Below are positions 1 through 6,308 of a DNA stretch of 6,960 nt, one piece after another. The notes under the pieces were generated by a model, which was given only the letters and a program-made list of their open reading frames with translations, made no database searches and had not been told where the DNA came from. The translations under genes and the position numbers were made by a program. Each line of letters starts with the position of its first letter. Position 1 is the first letter of the stretch. Source of the DNA: a bacterium (lineage in GTDB: Bacteria; Dependentiae; Babeliae; Babeliales; RVW-14); NCBI GenBank assembly GCA_010027825.1, contig RGUK01000076.1, positions 1 through 6,960 of the forward strand, read 5' to 3'.

Positions 1-984
1 GCTTTTCATTATGGCTTCAATGGAGGCTTTTGTCTTTTTGTAGATTTCAAGGTGCTTGATTTCATGGACTTTGACGATCGAGTTTCCTGAAATGGTGTCT
101 AGTTCACTCAAAATTTCCAAGTCCACTTTCGGACTTAAAGTCCACTTTAGCTTTAGTTCGGAATATCTCTTTTCATTTTTGTTTTTGAAAAGCCTCAAGA
201 TCGTGCCTTTCGTGATCTTACCACCGTCCGTGTCCGAGGCGTCACTTCGTTCGCTGTCTCGTGACACCCATTGATTCCATTGGTCGATGGTGTTTGACTC
301 ATCGTATTTACTAGGATTCCGTTGACTGTACATTTTAAACATTTGTAGACCGTCGTCGAGGGGGATCCCGTCTTGCTTGCAAAAGTCGATTAAGGAGAAC
401 CCAATGTGCATCCAATCGTCATAGCTTTCGCTGATGTCTATGGTTGACATAATCTCAGTTACCAGCTCCAACGGAGCCACGGGGCACCTAAAGGTGGCCC
501 TTACGGTGTCAGCCCCAGTGGGGTCCCTTACGGTGTCAGCAGTGAGTAGTGCAACTTCCGAGTCGGTAAGTGCGCGTACGGGCTTGTTAGAGATGACGTC
601 GTAGCCACGGCCTTCGTACGCGCACCGTTTATTGACGAGCACGTCGATGTGTAATTTGGATTTATTTAGCTGTGTTTTGATTCTGGGGTCATACTGGAAG
701 TACACATGATAACCGCCGTTGATGGTTTTTGTGACAAGCGTATCTTGGGCGTGGATGTCTCCAAAATGGGTGTTAAACCACACAAGACCTTCAAATGCTT
801 CACTTTTTTTGTCAATGTCCACGACAACTACCCCGTTCGTTTCGCCTGTTAAGATTGCGTAATTGGGTTCGCCGTTGTAAACGGAATTTTTCAATTCAGT
901 CCAATTTTTAGGTAACTTTACACTGGCCTTACCATGACTCATGTCAATGCCAATCTTGACAAAATCAGCAAAAGGTGAGTCCAT
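1..984 (-). CDS. AEP-family primase (Prim-Pol) with PriCT-2-like domain, 5' part of gene, truncated by window edge
   Basis: Reading the minus strand from ATG at 984 gives 328 codons without a stop up to position 1, so the C-terminus lies outside the window. The N-terminal half has the three archaeo-eukaryotic primase motifs in order. They are DxD in VVVVDIDKK (D56, D58), the motif II histidine in GGYHVYF (H93), and the hD motif in LHIDV (D114). From about residue 186 to 240, the stretch starting SYDDWMHIGFSL and followed by a YSQRNPSKYDE-type segment and WNQW resembles the PriCT-2 domain that follows Prim-Pol in viral and plasmid replicases. In such proteins an SF3 or D5-like helicase usually comes next; it is not visible here. 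The inferred role is priming or replication of viral or mobile-element DNA. The start is chosen because ACAATGGAC matches the context of the divergent recombinase and no upstream in-frame ATG was seen. Residues 149-165 between the domains contain a 9-residue duplication (ADTVR twice) encoded by a hairpin-rich repeat. Confidence 0.82.
   Translation of the reverse strand, partial: MDSPFADFVKIGIDMSHGKASVKLPKNWTELKNSVYNGEPNYAILTGETNGVVVVDIDKKSEAFEGLVWFNTHFGDIHAQDTLVTKTINGGYHVYFQYDPRIKTQLNKSKLHIDVLVNKRCAYEGRGYDVISNKPVRALTDSEVALLTADTVRDPTGADTVRATFRCPVAPLELVTEIMSTIDISESYDDWMHIGFSLIDFCKQDGIPLDDGLQMFKMYSQRNPSKYDESNTIDQWNQWVSRDSERSDASDTDGGKITKGTILRLFKNKNEKRYSELKLKWTLSPKVDLEILSELDTISGNSIVKVHEIKHLEIYKKTKASIEAIMKS
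481..540. repeat. Hairpin-containing direct repeat inside primase gene (copy A)
   Basis: The 16-mer cccttacggtgtcagc occurs at 498-513 and again at 525-540, a 27-bp spacing that keeps the primase frame. Between the copies is a CCCC-AGT-GGGG hairpin (about 513-523). Just before them, 482-500 forms a second stem, GGGC-ACC / TAAA / GGT-(G)-GCCC, with one bulged G. The design closely resembles the array at 2527-2589. The encoded residues lie in the linker between the AEP core and the PriCT-2-like domain, where an insertion would be tolerated. Confidence 0.7.
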
Positions 985-1086
985 TGTGTACCAAAAGATA
1001 TAACTTAATTGTACGGTTGATTTTAAATTCGTTACTTTAGGTGTGTGTATTTAAAGGCTTCTAATATCACTTTAGAGTGTTGTACA
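985..1086. promoter_or_regulatory. Divergent intergenic promoter between primase and recombinase
   Basis: This roughly 100-bp AT-rich gap separates two genes pointing away from each other, so it must contain both 5' regions. Rightward, tatttaaagg at 1048-1057 is a TATA-like element about 39 bp before the recombinase ATG at 1087. Leftward, the minus strand has agttatatct at about 997-1006, roughly 15-20 bp before the primase ATG at 984. Both genes start in a near-identical context (TACAATGGAC and CACAATGGAC), consistent with co-regulation. No known operator was recognised. The TATA roles are inferred from position and composition. Confidence 0.5.
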
Positions 1087-3478
1087 ATGGACACATGCCA
1101 CGAGTCATTCCAACGGTTATTTTCGGAGGAAGGTCTTAGGTGGACGCGGTGGTATGATGAAGGCGACCCTGACTCAGACAAAGTATTGACACGTAAGCGG
1201 AAAAGTTTACAGATCAGGTTTTTTGAGGACACTAGGTTCTTTAGTAATATTAAATCGGTGTTGAGCATGTTTGTGGACTACTGTGACGAACACGCGAATT
1301 CAGACTACAGTGTCAGCACCGTGACCAAGTTTATAGACTTCCTTGAGCACACACTGAACCAACGTAGAGACCAAAGTGCGAGCACACGATACAATTGGAT
1401 ACGTAAGGTTGTGCCGGCATTGCAACGGTTGGCGGAGTGGCAGGGGTATAATGAGCTTGCGAGGGGGCTTTTTTCGACATGTGAGCTCAAGACCATAAAA
1501 ACCGAGTTGGAGAGGGCCATTCAGACGGAGTTGGACGGGGACATGGACTATGCGCACAGGGCACGTCACTCACGGAAGCGGATGACAGCAGAGGAGCAAT
1601 CAGCAATGTTACAAGTTATTTGGGGGAATGGTGTGCACGAGCTGGGAAAAATTGCGATGAGGGCGTCGATTGAGAGTGCATTGCCATTGGCGGACGCACG
1701 AAGGGGGATGGATCTTAGACAGATTCGGCTGGGAATGTTTAGTCTCCACGTGGCCAAGCGGATCAGGCCGGTCCAGTGCACGGTTGTGGGTGCATGTTTG
1801 TTTCGTTCCAAGGGCCCGCGCAACAAGGAGAACCAAGTGGGGTGGATAAGGGCAAAGGACAGGAGACAATGCCCAGTCGGTGCACTTGCAAGGTGGGGGT
1901 TCCACCCGGGGAAGAATGACATGGGTTTAGGCTTACGCCCGATTAACTATCTGCACCCCTAGAGATCCTTTGAATTATATTTAAACGCGAAATTGCGTTT
2001 GCTTTACTAGTTTTGGCTGTTCCTAGAGGCTTTTGGATTTTATTTGAACGCGAGACCCTTTGGGTCATTCGAACGCTAATTCGCGTTCGTCGCGTTCGGG
2101 CACCTGTAGGTACCTCGTGTGGATGAACGACAGTTCCGGAGTCAACTTTATAGCGGTGATGATTTCGGACCTCAGGGGACTCCTCCGAGACGGCCCGCGG
2201 AACTACAAGCCCAAGTGGCGTGGAATGTACCTCGTTTGGGGCGAGTCTACACACCGTCCTCTGAGCTCGTCAACACACATCCAGGACATCCATAGGCTCT
2301 TTGATGCAGCTGGCATCACATGTAAAACCGCTATCACACATGTCTTTCGACACACAAAGACATGTGAGTTACTTGAAGCCGCCGTCCCCGCACTTTCAAC
2401 AAAACTGTTTGGACGATGGTCAGATGCATCCGCTATGGAATCCTATGAAGCCACCAGCTACAAAATGGACGCTATGCTCGCAGCAGGCGGGTGGAAAGGC
2501 CCCGACAGCTACTACTGTTGGTGGGAGTCACCTTCGGTGACACCCCCGCTTGGTGCGGGGTCACCTTCGGTGACGAATCCAAAGGATTCCCTTTTCACGA
2601 GCGTCTTTATGGGACTGGACACCGCAACCGAACTAGCAAATCGGGCAATGGACACATTTGGACAAGACGCTGACATTTCAGCGCTTGCTTTTTGCAAAGT
2701 CTTACGGTACTTGCAAAAGGTATTCCTAGAAGACGCTGTTGTACTGTACGACGACCACAAGACGTTTCCTGCATATCAACACAAGGTGCTGACTACACAC
2801 GAGTTCAAAACGTACGCCAAAGCCGAATTGGTCAATATCGAATCACGCAAAGTGGCGATGTCACAGGACACCGAAATCACAGAGAAACTAAAACAAGTCA
2901 ATGACAAGCTACACAACTTCGAAGAATTATTGCTTCATGCCGTTGCGAACAACGTTGTGACCAATGTACCTTCCGTTGCGACAAGTTCGGGGGCGTCTGC
3001 TTTCAATGTCCGCCATACAACAGACGTAAATACCCCCAAAACAGTGATCATCCCCGAGCCTCCAGAGACCATCTCGGACATGCGTAGTTACTACAGCAGC
3101 TGGTGCGGGTCGATCAGGTCCATGTACCAAGAGCACAAGCGCGTTCACAAAGGGTTTAAATGGTCCCTGGTGAGTGCCAATCCCAAGCTTGCCGCACAAC
3201 GTTTCAGTTACATCAAGACATTTCTAGAGTTCATGGACTCACAAAGCGCACCGGACACGGTCCTGGGTATTCTGGAAACGTTTGCAAAGGATCACAACGT
3301 CAACCATTCTGTGTTAATAAAAAAGCTGTTTAATAAAATGATCAAGGGTGTGTGCGTGGGAAATGAATACAATGTTTTAAGTGACCTTCTTTATACCAGT
3401 CTTGTTAAAGCGGGCTTAACCGTGCCCACAAAGGTGAAACAGGACCACAGTTTTAGGAAACGTGGACCACAGTTTTAG
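1087..3478 (+). CDS. Crypton-type tyrosine recombinase with GCR1_C-like DNA-binding domain, interrupted by an intron (join 1087..1892, 2110..3478)
   Basis: Two ORFs in different frames become one 724-residue protein when 1893-2109 is removed; the join gives CPVGALAR-YLVWMNDSS, a continuous Crypton-like motif. Residues about 45-125 resemble a SAM-like core-binding domain. The catalytic domain shows a box I Arg candidate in ADARRGMDL (R205/R206). It is followed by HVFR (H346, R349) and FGRW (W372), with the nucleophile candidate Y381 nine residues after W372, then an AAGGW motif resembling the Crypton AGF/AGW motif. Residues 409-425 are encoded by a hairpin-rich insertion. About 520-547 looks coiled-coil, and 590-652 (around MRSYYSSW, FKWS and RFSYIKTFLEFM) resembles GCR1_C, the DNA-binding domain typical of Cryptons. 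The expected role is integration and excision of a circular DNA element through a Tyr-DNA intermediate. The ATG at 1087 is preferred over the GTG-initiated extension at 1045, which would run through the TATA-like element. The stop lies inside a 22-bp tandem repeat, so the last dozen residues may be secondary. Without splicing the gene would be broken. Confidence 0.8.
1893..2109 (+). other. Putative spliceosomal intron (217 bp, phase 2) in the recombinase gene
   Basis: The donor is CAAG|GTGGGG at 1892/1893 and the acceptor is CCTGTAG|GTACC at 2109/2110. The segment contains stops in both flanking frames, including TAG at 1960-1962, and its length is not a multiple of three. Removal restores both the frame and a conserved recombinase motif. 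A CTAAT sequence at 2076-2080 lies about 30 bp before the acceptor and could serve as branch site; the polypyrimidine tract is weak. AGGT occurs at both ends, so the splice point is flanked by a 4-bp direct repeat. The donor is a poor match to GTRAGT. The alternative is an inserted palindromic element that has simply disrupted the gene. Confidence 0.65.
1958..2088. repeat. Imperfect direct repeat and three hairpins inside the intron
   Basis: Segments 1958-1990 and 2022-2053 are diverged copies of one another; both start cctagag and end with an aacgcga motif after an AT-rich core. Three short inverted repeats follow or overlap them. These are AAACGC/GCGTTT at 1983-2000, a perfect GACCC-TTT-GGGTC at 2054-2066, and GAACGC/GCGTTC at 2071-2088. 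The intron is therefore built largely of repeated, foldable sequence rather than random spacer, which fits a mobile or duplicated origin. Confidence 0.6.
2527..2589. repeat. Array of four consecutive short hairpins inside the recombinase gene (copy B)
   Basis: Four back-to-back inverted repeats occupy 63 bp. GTCACC-TTCG-GTGAC is at 2527-2541, CCCCGC-TTGGT-GCGGGG at 2544-2560, the first hairpin again at 2560-2574, and GAATCC-AAA-GGATTC at 2575-2589. The identical 15-mers are 33 bp apart, preserving the reading frame and encoding an SPSVT duplication. The insertion falls just after the catalytic domain, before the linker to the coiled coil. The arrangement repeat - C/G hairpin - repeat parallels 498-540 in the primase gene. 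Confidence 0.8.
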
Positions 3479-3545
3479 GAAACGTGGACCACAGTTTTAG
3501 GAAACGTGGACCACAGTTTTAGGAAACGTGGACCACAGTTTTAGG
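3442..3545. repeat. 22-bp tandem repeat, four full copies plus a partial fifth
   Basis: The unit starts ggaccacagttttagg and ends aaacgt. Copies start at 3442, 3464, 3486, 3508 and 3530, the last stopping after 16 bp. Copies appear identical, implying recent expansion or homogenisation. The unit length is not a multiple of three, and its ttttag supplies the recombinase stop at 3476-3478. The array ends where the DNA turns AT-rich, so it could mark the edge of the primase/recombinase module. I see no strong inverted repeat within a unit. Confidence 0.95.
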
Positions 3546-3597
3546 CTGATACGGTAAAAAAGTGAATTTTGAACTTGGAATTTGTATATTTTGAATT

Positions 3598-4344
3598 ATG
3601 CCTGAAGGACCTGAAGTACTAGAGTACTACAATTTTATCAAACCCATTTTAATGGACAACACCATTACGGAGATACGGGTGTTGTCTGGAAAGTATCTAA
3701 AAAAAGAAGTTCTTGGCTTGGAACGTATTGGAACGTTCACTGTTAAAGACGTGCTTGTAAAAGGTAAATGTATTTTTATTGATTTTGACTCTTTTATGGT
3801 ATCCTTGACTCATGGGATGACAGGGTGGTGGGACACAGAGCGTGACAAGCATTCAAGGATACAAATGTGTATTGGTGACACACATCATTTGTATTACAAT
3901 GATCCACGTAACTTTGGAACGGTCAAGGTGTACACTGATCACCAATCATTTGTCGAAGCACTGGACGCATTAGGACCAGATGTACTTGACGATAACACTA
4001 CATTTGACCTTTTTTACTCAAGATTATTACGTAAACCCCGGTCTAAAATAGGAGCTGCCTTATTAGATCAGCAATTGGTCTCGGGTATTGGTAATTACAT
4101 GAGATGTGATATACTTTGGCTTGCAAAGTTACATTACACACGGACGATAGGATCGTTAACAGCACACGAACTCCAAACTCTATACGACGCTGTAAAGACA
4201 ATGTGCGTTCATTACCTTAACACAGATGAGTCGGATCCCCATTACACTCTTATTTACTACCACGATTTTGACGTGTACGGTAACAAAGTGCATCGAACCA
4301 CGTGGTTGGGCAGAACTATTCATTACGTGGAACAAACGAAGTGA
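3598..4344 (+). CDS. Fpg/Nei-family DNA glycosylase/AP lyase, zincless-finger type
   Basis: This 248-residue protein begins MPEGPEV, the family signature with catalytic Pro2 and Glu3. K57 in VKGKCIFIDF is the conserved beta-sheet lysine, and LTHGMTGWW carries the intercalating-loop methionine region. NDPRNFG matches the DPRRFG loop. LLDQQLVSGIGNYMRCDILW (residues 155-174) is the helix-two-turn-helix motif with the conserved GxGN. The C-terminal finger is recognisable from VYGNKVHRTTWLGRTIHYV, with R239 as the DNA-contacting arginine, but the four zinc-binding cysteines are absent. It is therefore a zincless finger, as known in NEIL1, plant FPG and a mimivirus Nei. The expected role is excision of oxidised bases with beta/delta-elimination, starting base-excision repair. 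The start follows an AT-rich leader with gtatatttt about 10-15 bp upstream. Naming it fpg or nei would need a tree. It lies just right of the tandem repeat and is clearly more AT-rich than the genes to its left. Confidence 0.93.
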   Translation: MPEGPEVLEYYNFIKPILMDNTITEIRVLSGKYLKKEVLGLERIGTFTVKDVLVKGKCIFIDFDSFMVSLTHGMTGWWDTERDKHSRIQMCIGDTHHLYYNDPRNFGTVKVYTDHQSFVEALDALGPDVLDDNTTFDLFYSRLLRKPRSKIGAALLDQQLVSGIGNYMRCDILWLAKLHYTRTIGSLTAHELQTLYDAVKTMCVHYLNTDESDPHYTLIYYHDFDVYGNKVHRTTWLGRTIHYVEQTK

Positions 4345-4383
4345 AGTTTATTTAAAGCTTGTCCAAAATTTATTGTGAGACAA

Positions 4384-4560
4384 ATGTCTTTCCTATATTT
4401 AAGGTTTTGCTGTATCTATTACTTTCCATGTGTGTTTTGTTCAAACACTAAACAGGACAAACAATATTTCAACTATGACATTAAACTTGGAAAGCGAGAC
4501 TTGAGTCACGAAGGTTCACTTTTAAAACAATTGGTTTGGTATTGTATTAAAAACCATTAA
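4384..4560 (+). CDS. Possible small hypothetical protein (58 aa)
   Basis: The ORF from ATG 4384 to TAA 4560 encodes a short protein with a hydrophobic, cysteine-rich N-terminus (residues 2-20) and a charged C-terminus containing YDIKLGKRD and LLKQLVWY. I do not recognise it. A tttatttaaagc element at about 4347-4358 sits about 35 bp before the ATG, like the TATA-like element of the recombinase. It fills the gap between the glycosylase (40 bp upstream) and the membrane protein (31 bp downstream) in the same direction. It may be a real small gene, a decayed remnant of a larger one, or chance. Confidence 0.3.
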   Translation: MSFLYLRFCCIYYFPCVFCSNTKQDKQYFNYDIKLGKRDLSHEGSLLKQLVWYCIKNH

Positions 4561-4591
4561 CTAATTTTAATTTTAAATCGTTTTATAAGGA

Positions 4592-5224
4592 ATGTGTTTT
4601 AATGCGGAGGTTTCTTTGAATATGTACATTTTGGGTACAGTGGGTTATATTAACTTGTATTTGAAGGGTTTCAAGGCTGAAGCTATGTTGTATGCATGTG
4701 TAATACAGATGCAATTGATAGAATATTTTTTATGGAAAAGTCAACAAAATGATGAAAACAATCGGTTAATGACTAAACTGGGTATTTTGATAAATCATTT
4801 AGAGCCAATTATATTTTGGCTTGGTATAAAATATTACGGGTTAGAGTTACCCAAATGGCTAGATATAATGATGTTAAGTTACATTATTTATAGCATTATT
4901 TATACAAAGTCGGCATGGAAATCGCTAACAACAATTCACGTAAGCAAGGAATCAAAGCCACATTTGCATTGGAAATGGAACGAGGGAGAGGGTCATGATT
5001 TGTTTTATGCATATTTCTTATTAGTTTTATATTTGTTGTCAGTGTATGGCTTGAAGAATGGAAGTGTACATGGGATGTTTGTATTACTATCATTTGCAAT
5101 TTCATACATAATTTATGGAAACAAGCATAGTGTAGGAGCAATGTGGTGTTTTATAGCTGCATTGGGTCCATGGCTTATTCCATTATTTTACAAGAATCAT
5201 CAAAATGGCTGCGAATATATGTGA
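4592..5224 (+). CDS. Multipass membrane protein of the MCFNAE / DUF6629-like type
   Basis: The 210-residue protein starts MCFNAEVSLN, resembling the MCFSxEAS opening of DUF6629-like membrane proteins, and has a downstream IQMQLIEYFLW segment matching the Q-L-IE-x-x-x-W core of that group. Another likely conserved motif is NHLEPIIFW. I count six or seven hydrophobic segments, at about 10-24, 30-48, 65-82, 88-105, 135-153, 158-176 and 180-200. A polar loop rich in His and Trp (HLHWKWNEGEGHD) lies near residues 124-136. From memory, homologs of this type occur in giant-virus and protist sequences; their function is unknown and I assign none. The ATG at 4592 follows an AT-rich stretch with ttttataagga immediately upstream. 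No signal peptide is separable from the first membrane segment. It shares direction and composition with the glycosylase gene. Confidence 0.72.
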   Translation: MCFNAEVSLNMYILGTVGYINLYLKGFKAEAMLYACVIQMQLIEYFLWKSQQNDENNRLMTKLGILINHLEPIIFWLGIKYYGLELPKWLDIMMLSYIIYSIIYTKSAWKSLTTIHVSKESKPHLHWKWNEGEGHDLFYAYFLLVLYLLSVYGLKNGSVHGMFVLLSFAISYIIYGNKHSVGAMWCFIAALGPWLIPLFYKNHQNGCEYM

Positions 5225-5607
5225 ATCTCCAATAATTCAGTGAAAAGTTTTATATTAGGCTTAGAACCAGATTTTCTCGTTGTGAATTGAAACTAGACAT
5301 TGTCATCACAATCTAAAGCATGATTTAATAACTGTTTTGTCATTATTAATGAATAGTGCAGAGTGATTGTAATCTGACTCAGTGAAATTGGGCCACCCTT
5401 TTGGTAGCTTGACATTTTTTTTGATTTTGTTAATGCCGGATAAAGTTATCAAATACCATTTGCTGTTGTATGTATTGCTGGAAATTGTTTTAAATTAAAA
5501 CGAGCTGTGGTCATCGGTTCTAAGGTCATCATCGCTATCGAACTGTCAAAGTCACCGGAGGAACCCTACGTCTCACTGTAGTTGTCAGTCTCAGACACCG
5601 TATAAGT
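5225..5607. other. Non-coding stretch without a recognisable gene
   Basis: About 380 bp separate the plus-strand membrane protein from the 3' end of the minus-strand zinc-ribbon ORF, so both genes converge here. It should contain the 3' ends of both transcripts. Neither strand has an ORF of useful length. The first 250 bp are AT-rich with oligo-T runs (for example 5414-5424). From about 5500 rightward the composition becomes more balanced, matching the next gene. I saw no tRNA-like fold, tandem repeat or strong terminator hairpin. Confidence 0.6.
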
Positions 5608-6030
5608 TCAAGAATTTACAGTTACACAACAACCACTTGGCTTAAGCCACTTGTTCTCGAAACGAAAATTCAATTTTCGCACAAGCCTGCACACCCTTTC
5701 ATGGTGGCCGGGGTCCCTGATTTTACTGTCAAGCCACCGTCCAGCAATGTCAGAGACACCTATTATCCCAAAAAGGTATTCATATGCAATTCTACACACG
5801 AGTTCATGCTCGGGGTCTTCCAAGTCATGATACCCTGACCACATCTTCTGTTTGAGCTTGGTGCATTTATTACAAGGGTACTTTCCAGTGCCCGAGTACG
5901 CACACTTTCCACAGCACACGCTCGTTTGCATCACGTTTTTCAAACGCACAAGGTCTCCCACTGAGCACAACACCATCAAGGCGAGTGGTGATACGAGCTC
6001 TAAGAATGCAGCTACACTTAGCACACCCAT
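5608..6030 (-). CDS. Hypothetical protein with CX2C-X9-CX2C zinc-ribbon-like motif
   Basis: From ATG at 6030 the minus strand encodes 140 residues. Residues 1-30 are hydrophobic (MGVLSVAAFLELVSPLALMV) and could be a helix or membrane anchor. CGKC at 40-43 and CNKC at 53-56 form a CX2C-X9-CX2C pair able to bind one zinc. The remainder is mixed-charge with scattered cysteines and a terminal CC pair. I recognise no family. The same frame is open upstream to 6252 but only from a GTG, and that extension reads through 19-bp tandem repeats that rotate frame, so the ATG at 6030 is the better start. An upstream exon cannot be excluded. A plus-strand ORF overlaps it but has low-complexity translation. 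Amino-acid composition and clustered cysteine pairs favour the minus strand, without homology support. Confidence 0.45.
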   Translation of the reverse strand: MGVLSVAAFLELVSPLALMVLCSVGDLVRLKNVMQTSVCCGKCAYSGTGKYPCNKCTKLKQKMWSGYHDLEDPEHELVCRIAYEYLFGIIGVSDIAGRWLDSKIRDPGHHERVCRLVRKLNFRFENKWLKPSGCCVTVNS

Positions 6031-6073
6031 TCTTCGCGCCAGATTGGTCCTTGGTGGTACTTGGTATACTTTT

Positions 6074-6163
6074 GGCTTGTCCTTGTTGCAGTGGCTTGTC
6101 CTTGTTGCGGTGGCTTGTCCTTGTTGCGGTGGCTTGTCCTCGTTGCGGTGGCTTGTCCTTGAT
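6074..6163. repeat. 19-bp minisatellite, four full copies plus a partial fifth
   Basis: Units of the type ggcttgtccttgttgcggt start at 6074, 6093, 6112, 6131 and 6150. The first has A for G near its end, the fourth has tcctcg for tccttg, and the last diverges after gat. The 19-bp period breaks all reading frames, so the peptide repeats it appears to encode (TSHRNKD, DKPPQQG, GQATATR) are one DNA repeat read in rotating frames, not a protein repeat. Confidence 0.93.
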
Positions 6164-6232
6164 GGGAGTTGGGAAAGTGGTAGGCAACCACCACCCCGGT
6201 TGGTATTAATACTACTTCCAATTTCAACCAAC

Positions 6233-6295
6233 TTAAAGTGTGGTTGGTACACACTTTGGTTAAAGTGTGGTTGTACACACTTTGGTTAAAGTGTG
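6233..6295. repeat. 26-27-bp tandem repeat with internal 8-bp inverted repeat
   Basis: Copies begin ttaaagtgtggttg and end tacacactttgg at 6233-6259 (27 bp) and 6260-6285 (26 bp, one G fewer), followed by a partial copy at 6286-6295. Each full copy contains AAAGTGTG and its complement CACACTTT around a short loop, so each can form a stable hairpin or cruciform. The array lies upstream of the minus-strand zinc-ribbon gene. Confidence 0.9.
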
Positions 6296-6308
6296 TGCTC
6301 CAGAACCA

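Noticed and set aside
56..274. A 72-residue plus-strand ORF
   Set aside because: It is antisense to the well-supported primase frame and has no motif.
1045..1086. N-terminal extension of the recombinase from GTG 1045
   Set aside because: It reads through the TATA-like element. ATG 1087 has the same ACAATGGAC context as the primase start.
1566..1922. Minus-strand ORFs opposite the recombinase exon
   Set aside because: They are shadows of a frame with clear recombinase motifs.
2060..2109. Start of the second recombinase ORF at 2060
   Set aside because: It is a TTG codon inside the hairpin-rich intron; the first ~16 residues are Ser/Arg-rich noise and homology-like sequence begins exactly at the acceptor site.
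1893..2109. Simple frameshift or sequencing error between the two recombinase ORFs
   Set aside because: About 70 residues of non-homologous, stop-containing sequence separate the halves, so a single-base change cannot restore the protein. Removing exactly GT...AG does.
3442..3545. CRISPR array
   Set aside because: The repeats are directly adjacent with no unique spacers and no cas genes; it is a simple tandem repeat.
5608..6252. A longer 214-residue version of the minus-strand zinc-ribbon ORF
   Set aside because: It starts at a GTG and its first ~70 residues read through 19-bp and hairpin repeats whose period breaks frame; the ATG at 6030 is the first in-frame ATG.
5852..6289. A 145-residue plus-strand ORF
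   Set aside because: It overlaps the minus-strand ORF antiparallel, and its translation is low-complexity Leu/Val/Cys from the 19-bp repeat. It lacks any recognisable motif.
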